Source: Flavisolibacter nicotianae (GTDB lineage Bacteria > Bacteroidota > Bacteroidia > Chitinophagales > Chitinophagaceae). Taken from it: DNA of 64,000 nucleotides. Shown piece by piece: positions 18,524-27,539 of this stretch. Position 1 is the first letter of the stretch. Every line of letters begins with the position of its first letter. The notes below the pieces were generated by a model. The model ran no database searches, was not told where the DNA came from, and saw only the letters and a program-made list of their open reading frames with translations. The stretch covers positions 496,001 through 560,000 of the forward strand of contig NZ_RBCI01000001.1 in NCBI RefSeq assembly GCF_003628535.1, read 5' to 3'. A program made the translations under genes and the position numbers.

Positions 18524-19462
18524 TTAATATATTTCCCTTAGAAAGAGGAACAACAGTTTGTTAATCAACAGCAGGGGTAGAATTTCAAACGCTGCGAGGT
18601 ACAGAACAAAGTGGAAAAAATGAATCCGTATCATCCGGTTAATGGAAATATAGGAGAGAAAGTAGCGGTACAAAAACATGCAGGCAACAACAAGAAGACC
18701 CAACGTAGCGGCGGCCGCATTCACATTGCCCGTGGTAAAGCCCAGCAAAATAATGAAGGGCAGAAAAAGAATTCCGAGGATTTTGTTGGTGGAAAAAATA
18801 ATGAATAAATACGTGTTGGCCGCTTCCGTAAACCGGAAAACCCAGCCAAAAAACTTCAGGAACAAAAACTTCCCGGTGTAAACAACAGTCAGTACCACGG
18901 CACAATAAAGCGCCAGTATCCAGAAGGGCGGCCCATCGGCAAGGGCAAAATGTTCCAGCATCAGGCTTAGAAACAGCGCCCCGCTCAATAAAAAGAAAAG
19001 ATTGAAAAGCAGTGACGGCAGCGGGTTTTGCAGCAGCTGTTCTTTGATCTGCCGCTGCCGCATGGTGGTTTGGAAATAGGAACTAAAGAGGTCGGACAGA
19101 TAGCGCCGAAAGCTGTTTTTGATCATCGCAAACAGGAGAAGAAGCGTTACCACGGAGTAAAAAATCACCTCCTTGCCCTCCCACCGCTTTTCCGATATGC
19201 TGTACCGGACGGGATTGGTAAACGAAAAGAAAAGCCGCCTGCGGTAAAGGAACGAGTCCGAGGTAAAGGGAAACTGGAGTGCCGGGCGGATCGAGTCCCG
19301 CACCGGCGGCGGCACACGGCTCAGCGAGTCGGCTTCGATGCGGCGCAACGAGTCGGCTACCTGCAGGGAATCGACAGGCGATTGCGCTACGGCACGGCCA
19401 CACAAAACAAAAAAAGCTATCAGCCAAAAAATTCTCACAAGGCGCAAAAATAGTCGCTCCAT
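18524..19462 (-). CDS. DUF4271 integral membrane protein
   Basis: A 312-residue protein with an N-terminal signal-like segment (IFWLIAFFVLCGRAVAQ) and, after a polar stretch of about 90 residues, about seven membrane helices (VVTLLLLFAMIK; LLFNLFFLLSGALFLSLML; ILALYCAVVLTVVYTGKFLFL; TYLFIIFSTNKILGILFLPFIILLG; AATLGLLVVACMFLYRYF; FVLYLAAFEILPLLLINKLLFL). It matches the Bacteroidota DUF4271 family, whose function is unknown. The ATG at 19462 is chosen because it avoids overlap with the Omp85 gene, which ends 8 bases upstream, indicating cotranscription. Confidence 0.82.
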   Translation of the reverse strand: MERLFLRLVRIFWLIAFFVLCGRAVAQSPVDSLQVADSLRRIEADSLSRVPPPVRDSIRPALQFPFTSDSFLYRRRLFFSFTNPVRYSISEKRWEGKEVIFYSVVTLLLLFAMIKNSFRRYLSDLFSSYFQTTMRQRQIKEQLLQNPLPSLLFNLFFLLSGALFLSLMLEHFALADGPPFWILALYCAVVLTVVYTGKFLFLKFFGWVFRFTEAANTYLFIIFSTNKILGILFLPFIILLGFTTGNVNAAAATLGLLVVACMFLYRYFLSYISINRMIRIHFFHFVLYLAAFEILPLLLINKLLFLFLREIY

Positions 19463-19469
19463 CACAGCA

Positions 19470-21254
19470 TTAGAAAAAAGACACAAATCCAATATGAATT
19501 TTGGATTGGCGCAGGTTAAAATCGGCGTCATCCCGTTTGCCAATCGCCCAGGTCACGTTGATCAATCCCGCCTTGGGCTGAAACGAAAGCCCCGCACCCG
19601 TACTGAGATAGGTGTGCGATTGTACGTTTTCCAGGGGATACTTGCCCCAGCCGCCGTCTACAAAACCAAAAAAATTCGAGTTTAGTCCCGTCAGCAACCG
19701 GAACTCCAGCGTACCGACCGCGTATTGCGAGACAAACTGGCTTTCTTCGTTAAAACCCCGCAGCAGGCGGTTGCCGCCAATCTGAAACAGTTCGTTACGG
19801 TAAATCGAAGGACTCTGGTAAATCCCTGTATTGCCAGCCAGTTTCAGGGTTGTTTGCCGGCCCAGCGGTACAAACTGCGCCCCCGAGAGGTTTACCCGGA
19901 ACTGGTAAGCACTGAGTTTCACCGTATCGTACAGGCTTTCGAACTTGAACGACGGATCGGAAGGGTCCTTCAGTTCAAGAATCAAATTATTCTTCTTTAG
20001 TTTTTTGGTACCGGCTGTCGTTGTCAGGACCAACTGTGTTCCCCGTCTTGGGTTAAACCGGTAGTCGGTATTGTTGTACTCGTAGCCCACGCCCAGGTTC
20101 AGCGAACTTACGTCGGCTTCCTGCGGCAGTTGCCGGCTTTGCATGATTGCCGCCGCGTTGATGCCATTGACGATCGTTGAACGGCGTTGCAGGAAAACAG
20201 CAGCGGTTTTCTTTTCCCCTAGCTTGTAGGTGGCACCGAGATTCATGTTGATGTTGAGGAAAATGCTGTCCCGCTTGTACATGTCCAGCGAAAACTGTGC
20301 ACCAAAGGCCGAATGAAAAATATAGGGCTGTTCGTATAGCAGGTTCAGTCGCGGCGAGCCTTTTTGCAGTTGCTGCCACACAAGGCCAAGGGTTTCGCCG
20401 GCGCCCAGCGAATTGCGCAAAAGAACATTGGCATCTACCGTCAACAGTAATTTCCGGTTCACCCCCGTGGGATCGCTGTTCGGCAGAAAACCCACCAGGG
20501 CGTTGATCTGACTGCTGCGCCTTGCTTTTAAATACAGGTTCAGCACCGAGCCGGTAGCGAGCATGGTCAGATCGGAAGGCTTTTCTTCTTCGACGTACGA
20601 AAGCTCAGCAAGCTTTTTACTGATGCCGGCCAGCTTGCTTTTACTATACATCGTTCCGTTGGGCAACTGAAGGTATTTCTGCAAAAATTCCGTGTTCACC
20701 TTTGCATCCCCGACAACCTGGATGCTGTCAATTTTGTAAAGAGGCCCCTGCTCAATCCGCAGCAGTGCGGTTACGTCTTCCCGGTCGATTTGAATGCTGT
20801 CGAGGTAGGTCTTTCCAAACGGGTGACCATGTTCCTCCATGTAATCCAGAATCCGTTTCTGCCAGGTATCGAGGGTGGAAAAATCCATTGCGCTTTTAGC
20901 GAGGGGAAAATGAATGGCTTCCAGGAGCGGGGCATCTTTTTCCGCCGTCCGCACCCGGCTCCATTTGTAGGCGTCGCCCAAAAAAAGCGACACAAAAGCG
21001 GCCGTGGAATCAACCTGCACACTGTCCAGCGAAGCCGTGACAAACCCTTTGCCTTGCAACAAGGGCAAGAGACCCGCGAGATAAGCATTGGCTTCCGGAC
21101 GCGAACGGAAAGACTCTGCGAGTTGAAGCCTGGCGAAAGAAAAAGAATCGGCAGGACTAAACCGGTATTTCACCGGGTAGGTTTGTGCGGCAGCACACCA
21201 CCACCAGAGTGTTAAAACCAAAACAGCCGCGAGCCTGTGCTTTACCTTCGCCAT
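19470..21254 (-). CDS. Omp85-superfamily outer membrane protein (BamA/TamA-like)
   Basis: A 594-residue precursor with signal peptide (LAAVLVLTLWWWCAAAQ). Residues about 25-250 contain POTRA-like segments (for example LYKIDSIQVVGDAKVNTEFLQKYL), and residues 260-594 form a surface-antigen barrel with the signature GGNRLLRGFNEE (the (V/L)RG(F/Y) lid motif) and strands ending in the aromatic C-terminal residues HIGFVSFF. It is shorter than BamA (about 800) and closer in layout to TamA-like or lipid/patatin-type Omp85 proteins. It is probably involved in inserting proteins or moving lipids at the outer membrane; the exact substrate is unknown. First gene of a three-gene operon. Confidence 0.88.
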   Translation of the reverse strand: MAKVKHRLAAVLVLTLWWWCAAAQTYPVKYRFSPADSFSFARLQLAESFRSRPEANAYLAGLLPLLQGKGFVTASLDSVQVDSTAAFVSLFLGDAYKWSRVRTAEKDAPLLEAIHFPLAKSAMDFSTLDTWQKRILDYMEEHGHPFGKTYLDSIQIDREDVTALLRIEQGPLYKIDSIQVVGDAKVNTEFLQKYLQLPNGTMYSKSKLAGISKKLAELSYVEEEKPSDLTMLATGSVLNLYLKARRSSQINALVGFLPNSDPTGVNRKLLLTVDANVLLRNSLGAGETLGLVWQQLQKGSPRLNLLYEQPYIFHSAFGAQFSLDMYKRDSIFLNINMNLGATYKLGEKKTAAVFLQRRSTIVNGINAAAIMQSRQLPQEADVSSLNLGVGYEYNNTDYRFNPRRGTQLVLTTTAGTKKLKKNNLILELKDPSDPSFKFESLYDTVKLSAYQFRVNLSGAQFVPLGRQTTLKLAGNTGIYQSPSIYRNELFQIGGNRLLRGFNEESQFVSQYAVGTLEFRLLTGLNSNFFGFVDGGWGKYPLENVQSHTYLSTGAGLSFQPKAGLINVTWAIGKRDDADFNLRQSKIHIGFVSFF

Positions 21255-21294
21255 CGGTTGATAAAAATAAACGACAAGAAAAACGAGAACGAAG

Positions 21295-22419
21295 TTGGCC
21301 GGAATTTATTTACATATCCCTTTTTGTAAACAGGCCTGCACCTATTGCAACTTTCATTTCACCACTTCCCTGCGCTACAAAGATGACCTGGTAAACGCAT
21401 TGGCAGGCGAAGCCGAAGCTGAAAAAGGCTATTTGAACGGCGAAATCGTGCACACCCTCTACTTTGGCGGCGGCACTCCCAGCCTGCTGGCAGTTGCGGA
21501 TTTGGGATTACTGATTTCGGCATTGAAGGAACACTACCCCCTTGCACCGGATGCAGAAATCACGCTGGAGGCCAATCCCGATGACGTGACGAAAGAAAAT
21601 GTGCGGCAATGGAAAGGCCTTGGCATCAACCGCCTGAGCATCGGTATCCAATCCTTTTTTGAGGAAGAATTGCGCTGGATGAACCGGGCACACAATGCCA
21701 CGCAGGCCAAAGCCTGCATCGAGGCCAGCTACGAAGCCGGTATCGATAACTTAAGCATTGACCTGATTTACGGTTCGCCGCTCCTGACCGATGCAATGTG
21801 GGAACAGAATGTAAAAACCGCCATTGCCTACAACATCAAACATCTCTCCTGTTATGCGCTGACCGTAGAGGAAAAAACACCGCTGCACAAAAACATTTTA
21901 CAGCACAAAACGCTGGATGTGGACAGCGAAAAACAGGCAAGACAGTTTTTGCAGTTAATGCACTGGCTGCGCACCGTCGGTTACGAACACTACGAAGTGT
22001 CCAACTTTGCCAAACCCGGGTTTCGCAGCCGGCACAACTCATCGTACTGGAAAGGCACGCCGTATTTGGGCCTGGGCCCTTCGGCGCATTCGTTCAACGG
22101 CACCGAAAGGCGATGGAACATTCCGAACAACAACGTTTACATTAAAACCACCAACGAAGGAAGTACAGAAAGAGAAGCGGAAGTATTATCCCTTGCGCAA
22201 CAACTCAACGAAACGATCATGATTTCGCTGCGGACGATGGAAGGCATTGACCTGAACAAAATTCAGGAGACATGGGGCGAAGGAGAAAGAAGACGCATGG
22301 AAGCTGAACTGGCCAAATACATCAACCATGGTTTGGTGCAAATTCACCAGCAACATGCACAACTCACCGACGAAGGCATGCTGCGGGCCGATGGCATCGC
22401 AGCCGACCTGTTTGTATAA
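21295..22419 (+). CDS. hemW: Radical SAM haem chaperone HemW
   Basis: A 374-residue radical SAM protein starting at TTG (21295), giving MAGIYLHIPFC; no ATG lies near this conserved beginning, so a TTG start is favoured. The cluster motif is C11-x3-C15-x2-C18 followed by N-F rather than the fourth cysteine of true HemN, which points to HemW, a haem-binding protein once annotated as oxygen-independent coproporphyrinogen oxidase. Other family motifs are TLYFGGGTPSLL, SIGIQSF, SIDLIYGSP and GLGPSAHSF. It is divergent from the Omp85 gene and lies just before the haem gene cluster. Confidence 0.9.
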   Translation: MAGIYLHIPFCKQACTYCNFHFTTSLRYKDDLVNALAGEAEAEKGYLNGEIVHTLYFGGGTPSLLAVADLGLLISALKEHYPLAPDAEITLEANPDDVTKENVRQWKGLGINRLSIGIQSFFEEELRWMNRAHNATQAKACIEASYEAGIDNLSIDLIYGSPLLTDAMWEQNVKTAIAYNIKHLSCYALTVEEKTPLHKNILQHKTLDVDSEKQARQFLQLMHWLRTVGYEHYEVSNFAKPGFRSRHNSSYWKGTPYLGLGPSAHSFNGTERRWNIPNNNVYIKTTNEGSTEREAEVLSLAQQLNETIMISLRTMEGIDLNKIQETWGEGERRRMEAELAKYINHGLVQIHQQHAQLTDEGMLRADGIAADLFV

Positions 22420-22488
22420 ATCAGAAGCAGAATTATAAAAGATAAAACCGTCATATTATCTTTCGCACCCAATTTAGAAAACGCACCA

Positions 22489-23619
22489 ATGAAAATTCCA
22501 TCGATTCTACTGTTCGTCTCCACCCTTATTCTTGCATCTGTTACTCATGCACAAGACCCCCTGGAGCAATACATCAAACGACTTCGCCAGTCGGAAGCTT
22601 CCGGCGGCAGTGAAACCGCCTTTCTCTCCGTTGGCTCCACTTTCCTGTATGGCCAAGGTTATTTTGAAAGCAAACAATACGACCTGGCCGCCATGTACTT
22701 CAAACAGGCTTATGAAAAAGACAGCACCAATGCGTTTGTCAATTACCAGATCGCCGCTTCCCTGTTGAAACAAAAAAATCAATACAAGGCCGAAGAAGCA
22801 AAACGGTACTGGCAAAATGCTGTTCGCCTGAATGCCGGCCTTCAGCAACGGCTGGAAAAAGAATTTCCGGAAGTAAAAACCGGCAAAGCCGATAGCATTA
22901 CTCCTTCCGGCAACGCAACGGCAAAAGGAATTGCTGCCTACATCGAAGCCTTAAAATATTCGCAGGCCACCGGCGGAAGCCGAACAGCCATGAACTCGCC
23001 GGGGTTGGATGTATTGTACGGTTATGGCTATTATGAAAAAGGCGACTACGATTTAGCCGTGATGCGTTTCCGGCCGGCCGTAACCAAGGACCCTGACGAT
23101 GTGAATGCCAATTACCTGCTGGGTGTCTCCCTGTTGGCGCAGGACCAGGTAAGGGAAGGAAGCACTTACCTCAACAAAGCGCTTGCCGGTGATCCTATGT
23201 TGAAACAAACAGCTGATGCAGATATAGCCAAAGCCAAAAGCCTGTTTCAACAAAAGCAAAAGGACAAATTACCCAAACCATCACCGGATACAAAGCCAAC
23301 ATTCGGCGGCAAACTGGTTTACGGCAATTATGTTTGTACCGAAACGGTGTGGAGCGGTTCGAACACCAATGGCGGATTTCAATCACCGATACAAAGGGGC
23401 TCTTTTTCTTTAAAGCCGGACGGCACTTACCGCTGGCTCGACAATGGCAACACAGGCCGTTACCGCTATGATGCCCAAACAGGTAACATCACCTGGCTTT
23501 CCGGACCGCTGCTCGAAAAGCAGGTAAAAACATCGCAGTTTCAGCCGGGAAAAAACATTGCGCAAATCACGCTCAACTTCTCAGAATCGTATCGCTGGGA
23601 ATGTGGCTGTAAAAAATAA
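22489..23619 (+). CDS. Exported TPR protein with duplicated N-terminal unit
   Basis: A 376-residue protein with a signal peptide (ILLFVSTLILASVTHAQ). It contains two homologous units, about residues 25-95 and 150-225: each begins YI(K/E)xL(R/K)xSxAxGGSxTA, continues LYGxGY(F/Y)E and ends in a tetratricopeptide helix pair (YDLAAMYFKQAYEKDSTNAFVNYQ; YDLAVMRFRPAVTKDPDDVNANY). Residues about 270-376 form a separate beta-rich domain with FSLKPDGTYRWLDNGNTGRYRY, reminiscent of small 'extracellular' or lipocalin-like domains, ending in WECGCKK. Function unknown; no operon partner. Confidence 0.75.
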   Translation: MKIPSILLFVSTLILASVTHAQDPLEQYIKRLRQSEASGGSETAFLSVGSTFLYGQGYFESKQYDLAAMYFKQAYEKDSTNAFVNYQIAASLLKQKNQYKAEEAKRYWQNAVRLNAGLQQRLEKEFPEVKTGKADSITPSGNATAKGIAAYIEALKYSQATGGSRTAMNSPGLDVLYGYGYYEKGDYDLAVMRFRPAVTKDPDDVNANYLLGVSLLAQDQVREGSTYLNKALAGDPMLKQTADADIAKAKSLFQQKQKDKLPKPSPDTKPTFGGKLVYGNYVCTETVWSGSNTNGGFQSPIQRGSFSLKPDGTYRWLDNGNTGRYRYDAQTGNITWLSGPLLEKQVKTSQFQPGKNIAQITLNFSESYRWECGCKK

Positions 23620-23658
23620 AAGAAAAAGGGTTGGCACTTGTCCAACCCTTTTTCTTTT
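23618..23658. terminator. Bidirectional terminator between convergent genes
   Basis: A perfect 17-bp stem (aaaagaaaaagggttgg with its complement) and a short loop give A and T runs on both sides, serving the TPR gene (plus) and hemL (minus). Confidence 0.88.
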
Positions 23659-23676
23659 ATCAAACGAAGGCTTGAA

Positions 23677-24978
23677 TCAAACCGAAACCTTCGCCAATTC
23701 GTTCAGGCTTTTTTTCGTGGCTTCAATGGTCCTGTCCAGATCTTCTTTGCTCAACGCATGGCTTAAAAACCAAGTCTCGAAGGCGGAAGGCGGAAGGTAG
23801 ACGCCTTTGTCCAGCATCGCATGAAAATAATTGTTGAACAAAGCATTGTTGGCAGAAGCCGCCGATGCAAAATCAACGACCGGCTTTTCACTGAAATGAA
23901 TGGAGATCATGGAGCCCAAATGATTGATGACATAAGGGATGCCGCTTTCCTGCAGAACCACTTTCAAACCTTTTTCGAGGTACGCCCCTTTTTCTTCCAG
24001 CTCCGTATAAATGGAAGGATTGTTTTTCAGGTGCGAAAGCAAGGTGTAACCGGCAATCATTGCCAATGGATTTCCGCTGAGCGTCCCGGCCTGGTACACA
24101 TTGCCCAGCGGCGCTATATGCTTCATGATTTCCAGCTTGCCGCCAAAGGCTCCCACCGGCATACCGGCACCAATGACTTTTCCATACGTGACCAAATCCG
24201 CATCGATTTTCAGGCGTTCCTGCGCACCACCCTGCGCCAGTCGAAAGCCGGTCATCACTTCATCAAAAATGAACACGATGCCTTCTTCCGTACACAGCTT
24301 GCGCAGGCCTTCCAAAAATCCGGGTTGTGGCAAAATGCAACCCATGTTACCGGCCACCGGCTCAATGATGATCGCGGCAATCTCTCCCTTGTTCTCAGCC
24401 ACCAACTGTTGAACGGCTTCCAGGTCGTTGTACGGCGCCGTCAACGTATCCGTCGAAACACCACCCGTTACACCAGGCACGGTCTGAATGTTGAACGTAG
24501 CCACACCGCTTCCGGCTTTTACCAGAAAGCTGTCGGCATGGCCGTGGTAGCAACCTTCAAACTTGATGAATTTATTCCGGCCGGTATAACCCCTGGCCAG
24601 GCGCAAAGCACTCATGCAAGCCTCTGTACCGCTGCTCACCATGCGAACGAGATCAACGTTGGGCACCATGCTTTTCACCAGTTCGGCCATCTCCACTTCC
24701 AGTTCGGTGGGTGCGCCAAAAGAAGTTGAATCGGCTGCCTTTTTTTGAATGGCTTCCACCACCGGTTCAAAAGCGTGCCCAAGGATCATCGGTCCCCAGG
24801 AGTTGATGTAGTCGATGTATCGGTTGCCGTCCACGTCATAGAGATAAGCGCCTTTAGCGCTTTGCAAAAAGACCGGGTTGCCGCCCACGCTTTTGAAAGC
24901 TCGTACCGGCGAGTTCACGCCGCCGGGAATGCTCCTTTGCGCTCTATCGAAAAGTTCTTTGCTCTTTTGAATGTTCAT
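23677..24978 (-). CDS. hemL: Glutamate-1-semialdehyde 2,1-aminomutase
   Basis: PLP enzyme that turns glutamate-1-semialdehyde into 5-aminolevulinate, step 3 of the C5 haem route (after GltX and HemA). The 433-residue protein starts [20 protein letters not shown], with NSPVRAF, FVSSG-type substrate loop ([18 protein letters not shown]), [21 protein letters not shown] and the PLP lysine in [15 protein letters not shown]. An upstream in-frame ATG would add 13 unlike residues and is rejected. It is separated from hemB by 80 bases and is the last of the minus-strand haem genes. Confidence 0.95.
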   Translation of the reverse strand: MNIQKSKELFDRAQRSIPGGVNSPVRAFKSVGGNPVFLQSAKGAYLYDVDGNRYIDYINSWGPMILGHAFEPVVEAIQKKAADSTSFGAPTELEVEMAELVKSMVPNVDLVRMVSSGTEACMSALRLARGYTGRNKFIKFEGCYHGHADSFLVKAGSGVATFNIQTVPGVTGGVSTDTLTAPYNDLEAVQQLVAENKGEIAAIIIEPVAGNMGCILPQPGFLEGLRKLCTEEGIVFIFDEVMTGFRLAQGGAQERLKIDADLVTYGKVIGAGMPVGAFGGKLEIMKHIAPLGNVYQAGTLSGNPLAMIAGYTLLSHLKNNPSIYTELEEKGAYLEKGLKVVLQESGIPYVINHLGSMISIHFSEKPVVDFASAASANNALFNNYFHAMLDKGVYLPPSAFETWFLSHALSKEDLDRTIEATKKSLNELAKVSV

Positions 24979-25058
24979 TAGTGTAATTTTTTTGAACCAC
25001 GGAGACACGGGGCACAAAGGAACACAAAGTTATTCGTGCATCGTCCGGCCTTTGCGCC

Positions 25059-26036
25059 TTAGTGGTTTAAAAGTTTAACTGCGTCTTTTGCAAAGTAAGT
25101 TGCAATCAGGTCAGCACCGGCTCTCTTAAATGATGTCAGCGTTTCCAAAATGGCTTTGTCTTCATTGATCCAGCCCATTTTCGCGGCCGCTTTGATCATG
25201 GCGTATTCGCCACTGATGTTGTAAACGCTCACGGGAACGTCAACAGCATTTTTTACGTCCCGTACAATATCCAGGTAAGGCAACCCGGGTTTCACCATTA
25301 CGATGTCGGCACCTTCTTCCACGTCCATCAGCGCTTCTTTTACTGCTTCGGTGCGGTTGGCATAATCCATCTGGTACGTCTTCTTATCGCCAAAACCCGG
25401 TGCACTGTCCAGTGCATTGCGGAAGGGACCATAAAAGCAGGACGCATATTTGGCGCTGTAGGCCATGATGCCCACTTTGGTAAAACCAGCCTTCTCCAAG
25501 CCTTCGCGAATGGCGCCAATGCGGCCATCCATCATATCGCTGGGTGCCACCATATCTACACCTGCTTCGGCATGCGAGGCACTCATCTTCACCAGTGCTT
25601 CCACTGTCAGGTCATTCACAATCTCGCCGTCTTTTACAATGCCGTCATGGCCATAGGAAGAATACGGGTCCAGCGCCACGTCGGTCATTACATACATCTC
25701 CGGCACGGCGTCTTTGATGGCTTTGATGCTGCGCTGCATCAACCCATCGGGGTTCCAGGCTTCACGGCCCGTATTATCTTTCAATTCGTCCTTGCACTTG
25801 ATAAAAAGCAGTACACTTTTAATACCCAGGCTCCACAATTCCTTTACTTCTTTTACCGTCAGGTCGATGCTTCTCCTGTAATAGTTCGGCATCGATGCAA
25901 TTTCCGTTTCCACATTTTCACCTTCATCAATGAAGAGCGGAACAATGAAATCGTTCGGTGTTAAACTGCTTTCGGCCACCATGCTACGGATAGCCGGTGT
26001 TGTGCGTAATATTCTGTTTCGTCGCTGTAAATACAT
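25059..26036 (-). CDS. hemB: Porphobilinogen synthase (5-aminolevulinate dehydratase)
   Basis: Condenses two 5-aminolevulinate molecules to porphobilinogen. The 325-residue protein has both active-site lysines: Lys196 in MAYSAKYAS and Lys249 in VMVKPG. The metal-site segment at 119-132 reads DVALDPYSSYGHDG, where the three cysteines of zinc enzymes are replaced by Ala/Asp/Asp, so this is the magnesium (or potassium/magnesium) type rather than the zinc type. It begins 11 bases after the stop of the isochorismatase-like gene. Confidence 0.95.
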   Translation of the reverse strand: MYLQRRNRILRTTPAIRSMVAESSLTPNDFIVPLFIDEGENVETEIASMPNYYRRSIDLTVKEVKELWSLGIKSVLLFIKCKDELKDNTGREAWNPDGLMQRSIKAIKDAVPEMYVMTDVALDPYSSYGHDGIVKDGEIVNDLTVEALVKMSASHAEAGVDMVAPSDMMDGRIGAIREGLEKAGFTKVGIMAYSAKYASCFYGPFRNALDSAPGFGDKKTYQMDYANRTEAVKEALMDVEEGADIVMVKPGLPYLDIVRDVKNAVDVPVSVYNISGEYAMIKAAAKMGWINEDKAILETLTSFKRAGADLIATYFAKDAVKLLNH

Positions 26037-26047
26037 CTTCGAAAATT

Positions 26048-26596
26048 TTAAAGTTGTTCAATCAGTTCAGCTGTGCTTTTCACATCAGCATAGAAATAAT
26101 TCAGGGCCGCCATAAACGCATGGTGCACATCGCTGGCCTCCATCTCTTTACCCTGAATGGAAAGATTTTTCGTTGCACAGGCATCCGCCGCAACGGTGAT
26201 GTCATAGCCAAGGTCTTTCGCGGCACGCACAGTTGCGTCGACACACATGTGTGACATCATTCCTGCTACCACCAGGTGTTTTATTTCCTGTTGCTGCAAA
26301 TGGTTTTGCAAGCCGGTTTCCCGGAAACTGTTCGGGTAATTTTTCGTGATGACGGTTTCACTTGCCTGCGGATACACATTTGCGTGAATTTCGGCACCGG
26401 TTGTATTCGGCACAAAAAAAGCAGAACCCGGCCGTACGGACAGGTGCTGGATATGGATGACAGGTAAGTTCTTTTGCCTGAATGTTTCCAATAGTTCTTT
26501 GGCTTTCAAACTGGCCCCGGTACTGTTGACCAGTTCATTTTTCCCGCCGGGGAAATAGTCGTTTTGAATGTCGATGATCACTAATGCTTTGTTCAT
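26048..26596 (-). CDS. Isochorismatase-like cysteine hydrolase
   Basis: A 182-residue protein of the isochorismatase/nicotinamidase superfamily. The triad residues are visible: Asp8 or its neighbour in VIIDIQNDYF, a lysine in the ITKNYPNSFRETGL region (about 88-100), and the nucleophilic cysteine in MMSHMCVDATVRAA (about 118). The HIQHLSVRPGSAFFVPNT segment lines the pocket. The substrate is unknown; nicotinamidase-type metal ligands are not obvious. The start at 26596 is chosen because a longer reading would run back through the end of hemF. It sits between hemF and hemB in the haem operon, which may be incidental. Confidence 0.82.
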   Translation of the reverse strand: MNKALVIIDIQNDYFPGGKNELVNSTGASLKAKELLETFRQKNLPVIHIQHLSVRPGSAFFVPNTTGAEIHANVYPQASETVITKNYPNSFRETGLQNHLQQQEIKHLVVAGMMSHMCVDATVRAAKDLGYDITVAADACATKNLSIQGKEMEASDVHHAFMAALNYFYADVKSTAELIEQL

Positions 26597-26606
26597 ATCC
26601 TTTCTT

Positions 26607-27539
26607 TTAATTCGTCCACTCTCTTGGATGCAGGCAGGCCTGCAACAACTTGTCTTCTTCACTTCCCGGTTGCGGCTGGTAGTTGTATTCAAACCGCACG
26701 GTTGGCGGCAGGCTCATTAAAATGCTTTCGATGCGGCCATTGGTTTTTAGTCCAAACAAGGTACCCCTGTCATGCACCAGGTTGAACTCCACGTATCGTC
26801 CCCTGCGGATCTCCTGCCAGTGCTTGTTGGCTTCCGTGTAAGGTGTATTCTTTCTCCTCTGAACGATGGAAACGTACGCCGGAACAAACGCATCGCCGCA
26901 AGCCTTTGCAAAGGAGAACCAGAAGTTCACATCCTTTGTTTCATCGGGACGTTGATAATCGTAAAAAATGCCACCAATCCCACGGCGTTCGTTGTTGCGG
27001 TGAACGTTCACAAAGTAGTCATCACAAACCTTTTTGAACTTCGGGTAGAATGCCGGATCAAACCTGTCGCAGGCATCTTTATACGTCTGGTGAAAATGTC
27101 TTGCATCTTCTTCAAACAAATAATAGGGCGTCAAATCCGTGCCGCCGCCAAACCAACGGTCAGTCACTTCGTCCTGCTCGTTATACAACTCAAACATGCG
27201 GTAGTTGCAATGTACCGTCGGCACAAAGGGATTGAGCGGATGAATGACCAACGACAGGCCGCAGGCAAACCATTTGGCGCCATTGATCTTTAACGCCGTT
27301 TTCATGGCATCCGTCACCTCGCCAAAAACAACCGACGTGTTCACACCGCCTTTTTCAAACACGGCACCGTTGGCAATCACTCTCGTTCTGCCACCGCCGC
27401 CTTCCGGACGGTCCCATTTGTCTTCGACGAACTTCGCTGTGCCATCCGCTTTTTCCAAAGCGGCACAAATGCGGTTCTGCAAATCGTGAATGTAGTTGAC
27501 GAATTGATCGGTGATGGGCTGTTGTGTTTCGGCACTCAT
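26607..27539 (-). CDS. hemF: Oxygen-dependent coproporphyrinogen III oxidase
   Basis: Oxidatively decarboxylates coproporphyrinogen III to protoporphyrinogen IX using O2. The 310-residue protein shows the family signature: WDRPEGGGGRTRVIANGAVFEKGGVN split over about 42-68, HPLNPFVPTVHCNYR, WFGGGTDLTPYYL, RGIGGIFYDYQ, GRYVEFNLVHDRGTLFGL and SLPPTVRFEYNY. Presence of HemF rather than a true HemN indicates aerobic haem synthesis. Its ATG overlaps the stop of the upstream hydrolase gene (ATGA), and it is followed by the cysteine hydrolase. Confidence 0.96.
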   Translation of the reverse strand: MSAETQQPITDQFVNYIHDLQNRICAALEKADGTAKFVEDKWDRPEGGGGRTRVIANGAVFEKGGVNTSVVFGEVTDAMKTALKINGAKWFACGLSLVIHPLNPFVPTVHCNYRMFELYNEQDEVTDRWFGGGTDLTPYYLFEEDARHFHQTYKDACDRFDPAFYPKFKKVCDDYFVNVHRNNERRGIGGIFYDYQRPDETKDVNFWFSFAKACGDAFVPAYVSIVQRRKNTPYTEANKHWQEIRRGRYVEFNLVHDRGTLFGLKTNGRIESILMSLPPTVRFEYNYQPQPGSEEDKLLQACLHPREWTN

